Source of the DNA: Streptomyces polyasparticus
GTDB lineage: Bacteria > Actinomycetota > Actinomycetes > Streptomycetales > Streptomycetaceae
Direction: 5' to 3'
DNA length: 64,000 nucleotides
NCBI RefSeq assembly: GCF_014493765.1
Contig: NZ_JACTVJ010000007.1
Span: 1 to 64,000 of the forward strand
The notes under the pieces: generated by a model
Seen by the model: the letters and a program-made list of their open reading frames with translations, nothing else
Database searches by the model: none
Told to the model about the DNA's origin: nothing
In this document: positions 16,771 through 24,816 of the stretch, piece by piece
How positions within the stretch are numbered: the stretch's first letter is position 1
Layout: every line of letters begins with the position of its first letter
Program-made: the position numbers and the translations under genes

Positions 16771-18039
16771 TCAACCCGTTGACGAGAGGCTAACGCTGTT
16801 AGCCGACCGGGTCAACACCTTTTCCCCGGCCCCCACGGCCACCGCGAGCGCCGCGAACCCCGCGATCGTCACCGTCATCGCCCACGGCGATCCCGTCCCG
16901 CCGAGCCCGACCAGCGGCGCCGCCACCCCGCCCATCCCGTACTGCAGCACGCCGAGCACCGCGGAGGCCGTGCCGCCGGCCTCCGGACGTACGGACATCG
17001 CGAGGGCCGTGCTGTTCGGCAGCGTGAGACCGATGCTGGCCACGACCAGGAGCAGCGAGGGCAGCACGCCCGCAAGACCGAGACCGGCGGCCACGGACAC
17101 CAACAGCAGGACCGCGCCCAGGAGTTGGAACAGCAGCCCGGCCCGCATGAGGGCGACCGGCGAACAGCGGTCCAGCAGGCGGGCGCCGAGCTGGCTGACG
17201 GCGACGAGGGCGACCGCGTTCGCGGCGAAGGCCAGGCTGAAGGCCTGCGGACTCATCCCGTACACCTGTTGCAGCACGAAGGTCGAGCCCGAGATGTACG
17301 CGAACAGCGCGGCCATCGCGAACCCGCCGCCCAGCGCGTACGCCAGGAACGCGCCGCTGCCGAGCAGCCCCCGCGCCGTCCGCAGGGTCCGGCCGAGGCC
17401 GCCCGTCTGACGGCGCTCCACCGGGAGGGTCTCGCGCAGCCCCCAGGCGCCCGCCGCGAGCAGCCCCGCCCCGATCACGGCGAGCACGGCGAAGATGCCC
17501 CGCCAGTCGGTGACGGCGAGCAACTGGCCGCCGAGCAGCGGCGCGAGGATCGGCGCAAGCCCGTTGACCAGCATGAGCAGCGCGAAGAAGCGCGCCGCCG
17601 CCCTGCCCTCGTACAGATCGCCCACGATCGCGCGGGCGATCACCAGGCCCGCCGCGCCCGCGAGCCCCTGCACCAGTCGCAGCCCGGTCAGCACCTCGGC
17701 ACTCGGCGCGAACGCACAGAGCACGGAGGCGAGCGCATACCCGGCGAGCCCGATGAGCAGCGGCTTCCTGCGGCCGTACGTATCGCTCAGCGGCCCCGCG
17801 ATCAGCTGGCCGGCGGCGAGGCCGACCAGGCAGCTGGTGAGGGTGAGCTGAACGGTGGCGTCCGGCACCCGGAACTCGCCGGCGAGCTCCGGCAGCGCGG
17901 GCAGATACATGTCGAGCGAGAGCGGCCCGAAGGCCGAGAGTCCGCCGAGGACGAGGATCAGCCGCAGCCGGCCCTGCGGACGGACCGGCGCGGACTCCAC
18001 GGTGGTCGTGCGGTCGCGCCGCGCGGTGGATAGCTGCAT
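16771..18039 (-). CDS. Multidrug efflux MFS transporter, Bcr/CflA family
   Basis: A 422-residue, 12-helix transporter. The first helix region LSAFGPLSLDMYLPALPELA, the DTYGRRKPLL loop-2 signature (with GPLSDTYGRR) and the RLVQGLAGAAGLVIARAIV segment are characteristic of Bcr/CflA drug-resistance antiporters. ATG 18039 is preceded by GGAAG at about 8 nt; the upstream TTG in frame is less likely. The MarR-family gene lies directly upstream on the same strand, so the pair is probably one autoregulated operon. A TATCT-N8-AGATA dyad overlaps the leader. Confidence 0.92.
   Translation of the reverse strand: MQLSTARRDRTTTVESAPVRPQGRLRLILVLGGLSAFGPLSLDMYLPALPELAGEFRVPDATVQLTLTSCLVGLAAGQLIAGPLSDTYGRRKPLLIGLAGYALASVLCAFAPSAEVLTGLRLVQGLAGAAGLVIARAIVGDLYEGRAAARFFALLMLVNGLAPILAPLLGGQLLAVTDWRGIFAVLAVIGAGLLAAGAWGLRETLPVERRQTGGLGRTLRTARGLLGSGAFLAYALGGGFAMAALFAYISGSTFVLQQVYGMSPQAFSLAFAANAVALVAVSQLGARLLDRCSPVALMRAGLLFQLLGAVLLLVSVAAGLGLAGVLPSLLLVVASIGLTLPNSTALAMSVRPEAGGTASAVLGVLQYGMGGVAAPLVGLGGTGSPWAMTVTIAGFAALAVAVGAGEKVLTRSANSVSLSSTG
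16788..16815 (-). promoter_or_regulatory. Predicted promoter and palindromic operator for the alpha/beta hydrolase
   Basis: On the minus strand TTGACC (16815-16810) is separated by 17 bp from TAGCCT, a reasonable -35/-10 pair. The perfect palindrome GGCTAAC-GCT-GTTAGCC (16788-16804) covers the spacer and -10. The sites lie within the last codons of the upstream MFS gene. The palindrome looks like a TetR-type operator; the binding protein is not identified in this window. Confidence 0.6.
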
Positions 18040-18045
18040 AGGCAA

Positions 18046-18063
18046 TATCTTCCTACGCAGATA
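18046..18063. promoter_or_regulatory. Dyad in the MFS leader, possible MarR site
   Basis: TATCT at 18046-18050 and AGATA at 18059-18063 form a short inverted repeat (N8 spacer) just before the MFS start codon, in the 81-bp gap below the MarR gene. The size and AT-rich arms in otherwise GC-rich DNA fit a MarR operator, but the arms are only 5 bp. Confidence 0.35.
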
Positions 18064-18120
18064 AATGGATGGGAAGGCCGAGTCCGGCCCATGGGACCCA
18101 GATCACGCCGAGCAGGAATT

Positions 18121-18603
18121 TCAGCCCGAGTGCAGCGCGTCCAGGCGGTCGAGGGCCTTCGCCAGGACCTTGCGCTCCTGCGCCGAGAGCGGCTCGAGGA
18201 AGTAGCTGTGCAGCCGCGGCGCGTGCACCGCGAGCGAGCGGTCGAGGAGCTCGCCGCCCCGCTCCGTCATCGTCGCGCGGACGGCGCGGCGGTCGTCGGG
18301 GTCCGGGGTGCGCGCGACCAGGCCGTCCTTCTCCATCCGGTCGACCAGGCGCGTGAACCCGCCCGAGCTGAACGACATCTGCTCCGCGAGCACCGTCATC
18401 CGCGCCGAGGCCCCGGGATGCCGCGCGAGCCGGAGCAGCACCTCGAAGTACTCACCGGACAGCCCGGCCGCCCCGTCGATGTCGGCGCGCACCTTGCCGC
18501 GGATGAGGTTCGTGACGCGCAGCATCCGGCCCCAGAGCACGACGGCTTCGTCATCGACCAGGTCCCGTTGCGGCTGCGGCTCGCCCGCGTGCTGTTCGGC
18601 CAT
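18121..18603 (-). CDS. MarR-family transcriptional regulator
   Basis: A 160-residue regulator (ATG 18603, MAEQHAGEPQPQRDL; an 11-residue longer start at 18636 exists). The winged HTH is seen in GLSGEYFEVLLRLARHPGAS, MTVLAEQMSFSSGGFTRLVDRM and the wing ARTPDPDDRRAVRATMTERG. It is encoded just upstream of the Bcr/CflA transporter and probably represses it, being released by an aromatic drug-like ligand. The PPOX-type gene is divergent on the other side, 97 bp away, and could be a second target. Confidence 0.92.
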   Translation of the reverse strand: MAEQHAGEPQPQRDLVDDEAVVLWGRMLRVTNLIRGKVRADIDGAAGLSGEYFEVLLRLARHPGASARMTVLAEQMSFSSGGFTRLVDRMEKDGLVARTPDPDDRRAVRATMTERGGELLDRSLAVHAPRLHSYFLEPLSAQERKVLAKALDRLDALHSG

Positions 18604-18699
18604 GGCCCCATCGTCCCAGCACCGGTTCACGATCATGGTTTACGGGGTGGCTGCGTGCCGACTAGCGTCATGCGCACGTCGAACAAAGGGGGGCACCTC

Positions 18700-19164
18700 A
18701 TGGCCAATCCGCCTGCCAGAAGCGCCGAGGAGCGGAAGCGGGACACCCTGCACCGCCTCGAGCACGATGTGGATCTGTGGGTCGCCAGCGCGGACCCGGA
18801 GACGGCGGCCCCGTTCCTGGTGCCGCTCTCCTTCGCCTGGGACGGCACGGATCTGTTGTTCGCCACGACAGTGGTCAGCCCGACCGGCCGCAACCTCGGC
18901 GCCTCGGGCCAGGCCAGGATCGGGCTCGGCCCGACCCGGGACGTGGTGATGATCGACGGTCCCGTACGGGCGCACACGGCGGAGGAGTTGAGCGAGGAGA
19001 CCCACGCGTGGTTCGCGGAGTCGAGCGGCTGGGACCCCCGGCAGCAGACGAACTCCGCGGACTACCGCTGGTTCCGGCTCACGCCCCGGCGTATCCAGGC
19101 CTGGCGGGAGTCCAACGAGCTCAAGGGCCGCGACCTGATGCGGGACGGCAAGTGGCTGGTCTGA
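18700..19164 (+). CDS. Pyridoxamine 5'-phosphate oxidase-type (PPOX) protein
   Basis: A 154-residue split-barrel protein. The order RDTLHRLEHDVDLWVASADP, VPLSFAWDGTDLLFATTV and the C-terminal RWFRLTPRRIQAWRESNE is typical of PPOX-class F420- or flavin-binding proteins. ATG 18700 follows a GGGGGG-rich binding site; ATG 18670 is a possible longer start. It is divergent from the MarR gene. Family members reduce small substrates or bind cofactors without known catalysis; the cofactor cannot be read from sequence alone. Confidence 0.85.
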   Translation: MANPPARSAEERKRDTLHRLEHDVDLWVASADPETAAPFLVPLSFAWDGTDLLFATTVVSPTGRNLGASGQARIGLGPTRDVVMIDGPVRAHTAEELSEETHAWFAESSGWDPRQQTNSADYRWFRLTPRRIQAWRESNELKGRDLMRDGKWLV

Positions 19165-19232
19165 ACCGGCGGCCCCGTTGACCGTCCGAACCGGCCGCCC
19201 TGATGACCGTCCGAACCGGCCGCCCCCGAAGG

Positions 19233-19811
19233 TCAGTTGATCTTCCGGCCTTCCGCCATCGACGTCACGAACCGCTCCAGGCGCGCGAGCCGCGTCTTCT
19301 CGGTGCGCGCGGTCACCAGGCGGAAGTAGACGGCGTACTGGTCGGACTTGCCGAGCGTCTCGTAGAACGCCCGCGCCGCCGGGTTCGCGTCGAGTGCGGC
19401 GACGAGATCCGGCGGTGCGGCGGCGTTCTTCGGTGAGGCGTACGCCGCGTCCCAGCGGCCGTCCGTCCGCGCGGCCTCGACCTCCGCGAGGCCTCGCGGG
19501 CGCATCCGGCCGGCGTCGATCAGGGCCTGCGCCTTGCCCACGTTCACCTCGGACCAGAGGGAGCGGGCGCGGCGCGGGGTCACCTTCTGGACGAAGTACG
19601 TGTCGTCGAAGCCGCGGCGCTGACCGTCGATCCAGCCGAAGCAGAGGACCTGCTCGACCAGCTCCTCCCAGGTGATGGAGGGGATCCCCGTGTGCTTCTT
19701 GGCCATCTTCACCCACAGGACGGTCCGGGCCTCGTGATGCTCGTCGAGCCAGGCTTCCAGGACCGATGCGGCGGCGGGGGTGAGGAGCTCGGCTCCGTCG
19801 TAGGTCTCCAT
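19233..19811 (-). CDS. YdeI/OmpD-associated family protein
   Basis: A 192-residue soluble protein matching the YdeI/OmpD-associated (bacteriocin-protection) family: LEAWLDEHHEARTVLWVKMA, the central LCFGWIDGQRRGFDDTYFVQ with FTPRR-like VTPRRARSLWS, and the C-terminal FYETLGKSDQYAVYFRLVTA with TEKTRLARLERFV. Its biochemical role is unknown; in enterobacteria relatives are linked to resistance against peptides and polymyxin. It sits alone between a convergent PPOX gene and the co-directional WrbA-like gene. Confidence 0.87.
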   Translation of the reverse strand: METYDGAELLTPAAASVLEAWLDEHHEARTVLWVKMAKKHTGIPSITWEELVEQVLCFGWIDGQRRGFDDTYFVQKVTPRRARSLWSEVNVGKAQALIDAGRMRPRGLAEVEAARTDGRWDAAYASPKNAAAPPDLVAALDANPAARAFYETLGKSDQYAVYFRLVTARTEKTRLARLERFVTSMAEGRKIN

Positions 19812-19860
19812 GACTGGAGAGTAGAACCCAACTAGGCCAGATACTGACCTACTTGCTGAC

Positions 19861-20514
19861 CTACTTCGCGAGCTTGTGCGCGAGCCTCGCCAGCCGCTCG
19901 CCCTGGTAGCGCGCCGCCTCGAGGGTCGCGTCCGAGATCTCGCCGCTGCTGCCCACGTGCACCGTGCCGTAAGGGTTGCCGCCGGCCGCGTACACCGCGC
20001 CGTCGGTGAAGCCGGGCGTGACGATCAGCGAGCCCCAGTGGTGGGCCGTGTTGTAGAGCGCGAGCAGCGTGGACTCGTTGCCGCCGTGCGCATTGTGCGC
20101 GGAGGTGAAGCCGGTGAAGGGCTTGTCGTGGAACACGCCCTGCTGCCACAGCCCACCGGTCGAGTCGATGAACTGCTTGAGCTGGCTCGCGATGTTGCCG
20201 TACCGGGTCGGCGATCCGAACGCGTACGCGTCGGCCCAGGACAGGTCGTCGAGCGTGGCGACCGGCACCTCGTCCGCGATGGCGTCGACATGAGCGCGCC
20301 AGGCCGGGTTGGAGTCGATCGCGGCATCAGGGGCGAGCTCGGCGACCCTGCGCAGCCGGACCTCGGCGCCGGCCTTCTCGGCGCCCTCGGCGAGGGCCTT
20401 GGCGAGCTCGTGCACATTGCCGGTCGCGGAGTAGTAGACGACCGCGATCTTCGGTGCGGCGGTCTCGTCGGCGCCGGCGGTGACGGTGGTCTCGGTGATG
20501 TCGGTGCTGGTCAT
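19861..20514 (-). CDS. WrbA-like NAD(P)H:quinone oxidoreductase (flavodoxin fold)
   Basis: A 217-residue flavoprotein. The FMN phosphate loop is IAVVYYSATGNVHELAKALA (residues ~23-42), followed by AFGSPTRYGNIASQLKQFID and FTSAHNAHGGNESTLL and the GGNPYGT loop, all characteristic of WrbA. It would perform two-electron quinone reduction, protecting against oxidative or electrophilic stress. GGAGGGG precedes ATG 20514. The divergent TetR regulator and two perfect palindromes plus one degenerate copy in the 140-bp gap indicate repression relieved by a quinone-like ligand. An 11-bp duplication (CTGACCTACTT) overlaps its stop codon. Confidence 0.93.
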   Translation of the reverse strand: MTSTDITETTVTAGADETAAPKIAVVYYSATGNVHELAKALAEGAEKAGAEVRLRRVAELAPDAAIDSNPAWRAHVDAIADEVPVATLDDLSWADAYAFGSPTRYGNIASQLKQFIDSTGGLWQQGVFHDKPFTGFTSAHNAHGGNESTLLALYNTAHHWGSLIVTPGFTDGAVYAAGGNPYGTVHVGSSGEISDATLEAARYQGERLARLAHKLAK

Positions 20515-20539
20515 GGCGAACCCCTCCGAAGAAGATCAG

Positions 20540-20627
20540 AAGCGGATTCGTATCCGCTTCGAGCGATGACCACAGTCAAGCGGATGAGAATCCGCTTGGC
20601 AAGAGGGATCCGGATAACTTTCCGCTT
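20540..20627. promoter_or_regulatory. Three TetR-type operators between wrbA-like and tetR genes
   Basis: AAGCGGAT-N4-ATCCGCTT occurs perfectly at 20540-20559 and 20578-20597, and in a degenerate form (ATCCGGAT-N4-TTCCGCTT) at 20608-20627. Centres are 38 and 30 bp apart. The array fills the divergent promoter region, so both genes are likely repressed by the adjacent TetR protein. Confidence 0.8.
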
Positions 20628-20654
20628 CGGCGGGATTCCCGTAATGTGCTGGGC

Positions 20655-21254
20655 ATGAACCAGCCCCCGCTCCTTCCCATGGCCGGCCAGGCGCCCCCTG
20701 AGCGCGCCGACGCCGCCCGTAACCGGCAGCGGATCCTGGACGCGGCGCTGCGCATCGTCGACGAAGAGGGCGCGAAGGCGCTCACGATGAACGGCGTCGC
20801 GCACGCCAGCGGCATCGGGGTCGGCACGGTCTACCGGCGCTTCGGCGATATCTCGGCCCTGCTGCTCGCCCTGCTCGACCACAGCGAGCGGCGCCTGCAG
20901 GCCGCGTTCCTCAGCGGACCTCCCCCGCTCGGCCCCGGCGCCCCGGCCGCCGAACGGCTGCGGGCCTTCGTGCAGACCTACGCCCGGCACACCCTCGACG
21001 CGGAGGAGCTGCTGCTCGCCGCCGAGAAGGCCTCGGCGACGGCCCGCTACAAGAGCGACCCGTACCGGGTCGTCCACACCCACGTACAGATGCTGATCCG
21101 CGAGGCACGGCCCGAGCTGGACGCCCCCGTCCTGGCGCATCTGCTGCTCGGCGCGTTCCAGCCGAGCCTGCTCGTCCATCTGCGCAGGGAGCTCGACGTC
21201 TCCGTGGAGCGCCTCGAGGCGTCACTGGACCAACTGCTCGGAGCCCTGGTGTAG
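20655..21254 (+). CDS. TetR-family transcriptional regulator
   Basis: A 199-residue regulator starting at ATG 20655 (MNQPPLLPMAGQAPPERADA). The N-terminal HTH is RQRILDAALRIVDEEGAKAL, followed by MNGVAHASGIGVGTVYRRFG. The C-terminal ligand domain is unassigned. It is divergent from the WrbA-like quinone reductase and three operator copies lie between them, so its ligand may be a quinone or other redox-active compound. Its 3' end overlaps the convergent MFS gene by 33 bp. Confidence 0.93.
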   Translation: MNQPPLLPMAGQAPPERADAARNRQRILDAALRIVDEEGAKALTMNGVAHASGIGVGTVYRRFGDISALLLALLDHSERRLQAAFLSGPPPLGPGAPAAERLRAFVQTYARHTLDAEELLLAAEKASATARYKSDPYRVVHTHVQMLIREARPELDAPVLAHLLLGAFQPSLLVHLRRELDVSVERLEASLDQLLGALV

Positions 21255-22460
21255 TTCAGCCCCCTGTGCGGCCATCCGCCGCGCCGCCCACCGCGAGGCC
21301 GGGCCGAGCGCGTACGAGGCGAGCATCAGCAGCACGCCGGTGAGCAGCCAGCCCAGCGTGCCCAGGTCGAGCAGGAGCAGGGTCAGGAGCAGCGGGCCCG
21401 TGGTGCGGGCGATGGTCACTCCCGTACCGAAGAAGCCCTGGTACTCGCCGGTGCGGCCGGCCGGTGCGAGATCGAAGCTCAGCTGCCAGGCGCCCGCCGA
21501 CTGCCACATCTCGGCGATCACCAGGAGCACGGCGCCGACGACCAGGACCGCGGCCGCGACCCACGGCGAACCCCAGGCCGAGAGCGCGAAGACCGCGCAG
21601 GTCGGGACCATCAGCAGGCCCGAGCGGCGCAGGGCGTGCGTGGCGGTCGCGAGTCCCTTGATGCCGGCGGCCATCCGGACCTGGAAGAGCATCACGGCAC
21701 CGCAGTTGAGGATGAACAGCGCCGAGACCAGCCACTCGGGGGCGGCGGTCCGCTCGGTGATCCACAGCGGCAGGGCGATGCTGAGCAGCGGGAGGCGCAG
21801 CAGGAGTACCGCGTTGAGCAGAGTGATCACGACGTACGGGCGGTCGCGGAGCACTTCGAGCCGGGCGCCCTGGACGGGCGGCGAGCCGGGGACGGCGGGC
21901 AGCCTGAGCAGCACGAGCGCGCAGAGCAGGAAGCTGGCCGCGTCGAGCGCGAACACGGTGAGATACGCGCTGCTGGTGCCGAGCGAGAGGGCCACGCCGC
22001 CAAGTCCGGCCCCGACGGTCAGTCCCGCGTTGCTCGTCGACTGCAGATGCGCGAGCGCGTTCGTACGGTCGGCGTGCGCGACCAGACCCGCGAGCAGAGC
22101 CTGCCGGGCGGCGGCGAGCCCGGACTGTGCGGTGGCGTAGACGCAGGCCGCGACGAGGAACGCGGCGAAGTCCCGTACGACCAGGAAGGACGCGACCGAA
22201 ACGGCGGTCGCGAGCGCGAGAAGCACCGCCGTGCCGCGCGGGCCCCTGCGGTCGGCGAAGGAGCCGAGCGGGGCGCCGACGAGCGAGCCGATCGCCCAGG
22301 CGACGGTGAGGCCGAGGCCGATACGGGCCGGGGAGAGGCCGACGACATGGGTGAAGTAGAGCGCGGAGGTGACGTAGTACGCGCCGTCGCCGGTGGAGTT
22401 GCTCAACTGGGCCAGCGCGAGGGTGCGTTGGGGGCCGCGGGGCGGGAGCAGGTTCGTCAT
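21222..22460 (-). CDS. MFS transporter
   Basis: A 412-residue, 12-helix transporter beginning MTNLLPPRGPQRTLALAQL at ATG 22460. The loop-2 signature is GAPLGSFADRRGPRGTAVLL. The overall pattern resembles macrolide-efflux/EntS-like MFS proteins in which the first half starts with GDGAYYVTSALYFTHVVG. A 29-bp near-perfect palindrome lies 8-36 bp upstream of the start, where it could act as an operator or as a hairpin masking the ribosome binding site. The in-frame upstream start at 22493 would sit within that palindrome. Substrate unknown. Confidence 0.88.
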   Translation of the reverse strand: MTNLLPPRGPQRTLALAQLSNSTGDGAYYVTSALYFTHVVGLSPARIGLGLTVAWAIGSLVGAPLGSFADRRGPRGTAVLLALATAVSVASFLVVRDFAAFLVAACVYATAQSGLAAARQALLAGLVAHADRTNALAHLQSTSNAGLTVGAGLGGVALSLGTSSAYLTVFALDAASFLLCALVLLRLPAVPGSPPVQGARLEVLRDRPYVVITLLNAVLLLRLPLLSIALPLWITERTAAPEWLVSALFILNCGAVMLFQVRMAAGIKGLATATHALRRSGLLMVPTCAVFALSAWGSPWVAAAVLVVGAVLLVIAEMWQSAGAWQLSFDLAPAGRTGEYQGFFGTGVTIARTTGPLLLTLLLLDLGTLGWLLTGVLLMLASYALGPASRWAARRMAAQGAELHQGSEQLVQ

Positions 22461-22467
22461 GGACACC

Positions 22468-22496
22468 ACGGTAGGGAGCCAATGGCTCCCCACCGT
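22468..22496. promoter_or_regulatory. 29-bp palindrome before the MFS gene
   Basis: Symmetric about 22482: ACGGT (22468-22472), one mismatched base pair, GGGAGCC (22474-22480), AAT, GGCTCCC (22484-22490), then ACCGT (22492-22496). Thirteen of the fourteen base pairs are matched. It occupies the whole gap between this gene and the end of the MMPL gene. Confidence 0.8.
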
Positions 22497-22527
22497 AGGA
22501 CAATCCCTGGCCCTGCCCGTGGGCCAC

Positions 22528-24660
22528 TTACTCCTTCAGGCCGATACGGTCGTACACCCTGCGCATCCTTCGCGGAGCCCACCAGGCGCGGCCCCCGAGC
22601 AGCGTCATCGTGGCCGGGACCAGCAGCATCCGGACGACCGTCGCGTCGATCAGGACCGCGAGGGTCAGGCCGAGGCCGATCTGCAGGATGGGCGAGAAGC
22701 TGCCGGTCATGAAGGCCCCGAAGACGATCGCGAGCAGCACCGCGGCGCAGGTGACCACGCGCCCCGACTGCCGCAGGCCCGTCACCACGGCGGCCCGGTG
22801 GTCGCCGCTGCGCAGCCACTCCTCGCGCATCCTGGCGAGGATGAACAGCTCGTAGTCCATGGCCAGTCCGAAGGCGATCGCGATGATCAGCGGCGGCGCG
22901 GTCAGGCTCAGCGCGCCGAGCCCTTCGGCGCCCAGCCATCCGGCGAGGTGGCCGTCCTGGAACACCCAGGTCACGACGCCGAGTGCGGCGCCCAGGCTGA
23001 GCAGCGTGGTCAGGATCGTGCGGAGCGGGATCAGGAGCGAGCCCGTGAAGGCGAAGAGCAGGGCGAAGATGCCGGCCAGGACGATCAGGACCGCCCAGGG
23101 CGCACGCTCGGCGAGCATGGCGCGGAAGTCGACCATGTGGGCGGCGTTGCCGGTGACATGGACCGGTTCGGCGCCCCGCAGATCGCGGATCCGCTCGACC
23201 AGGCCGGTGGCCTGCGCTCCGTCGACCGTGCCCTTGGGGGTGAGGTCGAGCAGGACCGTGCCGTTGGAGGTCCTCGTCGACTCGGCGTGCGCGATCCCGG
23301 GCAGCGCGCGGATCCTGCGCTCGCACTCGGGCCCGGCGTTCGGCATGATCACCACGCTGACGGGGTCGACGCCGGTGCCCTCCGGGTAATGGGCGCGCAC
23401 GGAGTCGTACAACTCCCTTGCCTCCGTACCTTGTTTGAGCTGCCGCGCGTCACCCAGATTCATGGTCATCTGCGTGGCGGGCAGCGCCACGAGGACGAGA
23501 CCGGCGACCACCGTAGCCGTCACCGCGACCGGGCGGCGGGCCGAGAAGCGGGCGAGGCGGGCGAAGACATGGCCGGGCTCGCGCTCGGAGGTCCGCCCGA
23601 AGAGCCGCTTGCGGGGCGAGGCCGGCGCGATCTTCCCGCCGAACTTGGTGAGCAGCGCGGGCAGCAGCGTGACCGCGGCCAGCATGTCCACCACGACCAC
23701 GGCGGCCGCGGCGAGGCCCATGCTGCGCAGGAACAGGTTCGGGAAGACCATCAGGCCCGTCAGACAGACGGCCACGGTGAGACCGGAGAACATGACGGTC
23801 CGGCCGGCCTTCGCGACCGTACGCTCCACGGCGTCGGCGAGGGACCCCTCCCGCCCGGGGGCCGAGCCCCTTTCCAGGCTATCGGCCCCCACTGACACCG
23901 CCCGCTCCTCCCTGAACCGCACCACCATCAACAGGGCGTAGTCCACGGCGAGTCCGAGCCCGAGCATCGTGGTGACCTGCACCGCGTACACCGATACGTC
24001 GGTGACCAGCGAGAAGCCGTACAGCGCGAGGAAGGCGCCGGCGACCCCGCAGACGGTGACGACCAGCGGCAGTGCGGCCGCGCGCAGTCCGCCGAAGATC
24101 AGCAGCAGCACGATCAGGACCACGGGCAGCGAGATGATCTCGGCGCTCGCCACGTCCTCCTGCGCCTGCCCGCCGAGCTGCACACCGAGCAGCGGTCCGC
24201 CGCTGACGTGCACCGTCGCGTCGGTCGTGTCCTCGATGGCGTGCAGCCGGCCGGCCACCTCCTCGGCGAGCTCCTCCTCGTCGTCGTCCTCCAGGCCGTG
24301 CGTGAACTCCACCGGGATGAGCAGCGCCTTCCCGTCCTGGGACGGCATGCCGTACGGGTCGGGGACGGCGGCGACGCCCGCCATCTTCCGTACGTCCGCG
24401 GCGGCTTGTTCGATCGCCGGCCGCAGCGCGCCGGGATCGCGGGCCTCCACGATCGCCTCGATGGAGGCGCCTTCGGTGGAGAGCCGGTCGAGCAGGTCCT
24501 CGGTGCGCTGCGCTTCGCTGCCCTCGACGACCTCGACGGCGCCTTCGAGGTCCCCGAACACGCGGGTGCCGAGGCCGAAGCCCGCCACGAGCAGCAGCAG
24601 CCAGATCAGGATGACGGTCAGCGGGCGACGGGTGGCCACCCTGGCGAGTGCGGAAAGCAC
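22528..24660 (-). CDS. MMPL-family (RND-like) transporter
   Basis: A 710-residue protein with two six-helix halves, each with a large extracellular loop after its first helix. The motif TMLGLGLAVDYALLMVVRFR in the first half and FGLAMDYELFILARMREEWL in the second are the duplicated MMPL GxxxDY signatures. Start is GTG 24660 behind GGGAGGGAC. MMPL proteins export lipids or polyketide-like compounds using the proton gradient. It follows the NarL-type response regulator by 156 bp on the same strand, suggesting control by that two-component pair. Confidence 0.93.
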   Translation of the reverse strand: MLSALARVATRRPLTVILIWLLLLVAGFGLGTRVFGDLEGAVEVVEGSEAQRTEDLLDRLSTEGASIEAIVEARDPGALRPAIEQAAADVRKMAGVAAVPDPYGMPSQDGKALLIPVEFTHGLEDDDEEELAEEVAGRLHAIEDTTDATVHVSGGPLLGVQLGGQAQEDVASAEIISLPVVLIVLLLIFGGLRAAALPLVVTVCGVAGAFLALYGFSLVTDVSVYAVQVTTMLGLGLAVDYALLMVVRFREERAVSVGADSLERGSAPGREGSLADAVERTVAKAGRTVMFSGLTVAVCLTGLMVFPNLFLRSMGLAAAAVVVVDMLAAVTLLPALLTKFGGKIAPASPRKRLFGRTSEREPGHVFARLARFSARRPVAVTATVVAGLVLVALPATQMTMNLGDARQLKQGTEARELYDSVRAHYPEGTGVDPVSVVIMPNAGPECERRIRALPGIAHAESTRTSNGTVLLDLTPKGTVDGAQATGLVERIRDLRGAEPVHVTGNAAHMVDFRAMLAERAPWAVLIVLAGIFALLFAFTGSLLIPLRTILTTLLSLGAALGVVTWVFQDGHLAGWLGAEGLGALSLTAPPLIIAIAFGLAMDYELFILARMREEWLRSGDHRAAVVTGLRQSGRVVTCAAVLLAIVFGAFMTGSFSPILQIGLGLTLAVLIDATVVRMLLVPATMTLLGGRAWWAPRRMRRVYDRIGLKE

Positions 24661-24816
24661 GGTCCCTCCCAGTGCCGTTCCCCGCGCCCTCGGCGGGGGT
24701 TGACGTCACTCAGGCTGCTCCGCACGGGAGTCGGTCACATCGCCGGTCGGAGCGGTGTTGGCGCCTCACCCGAGCGAGGGAGCTGTCCGCCGCGCGAGGG
24801 AGCAGCGCCAGGGCCG

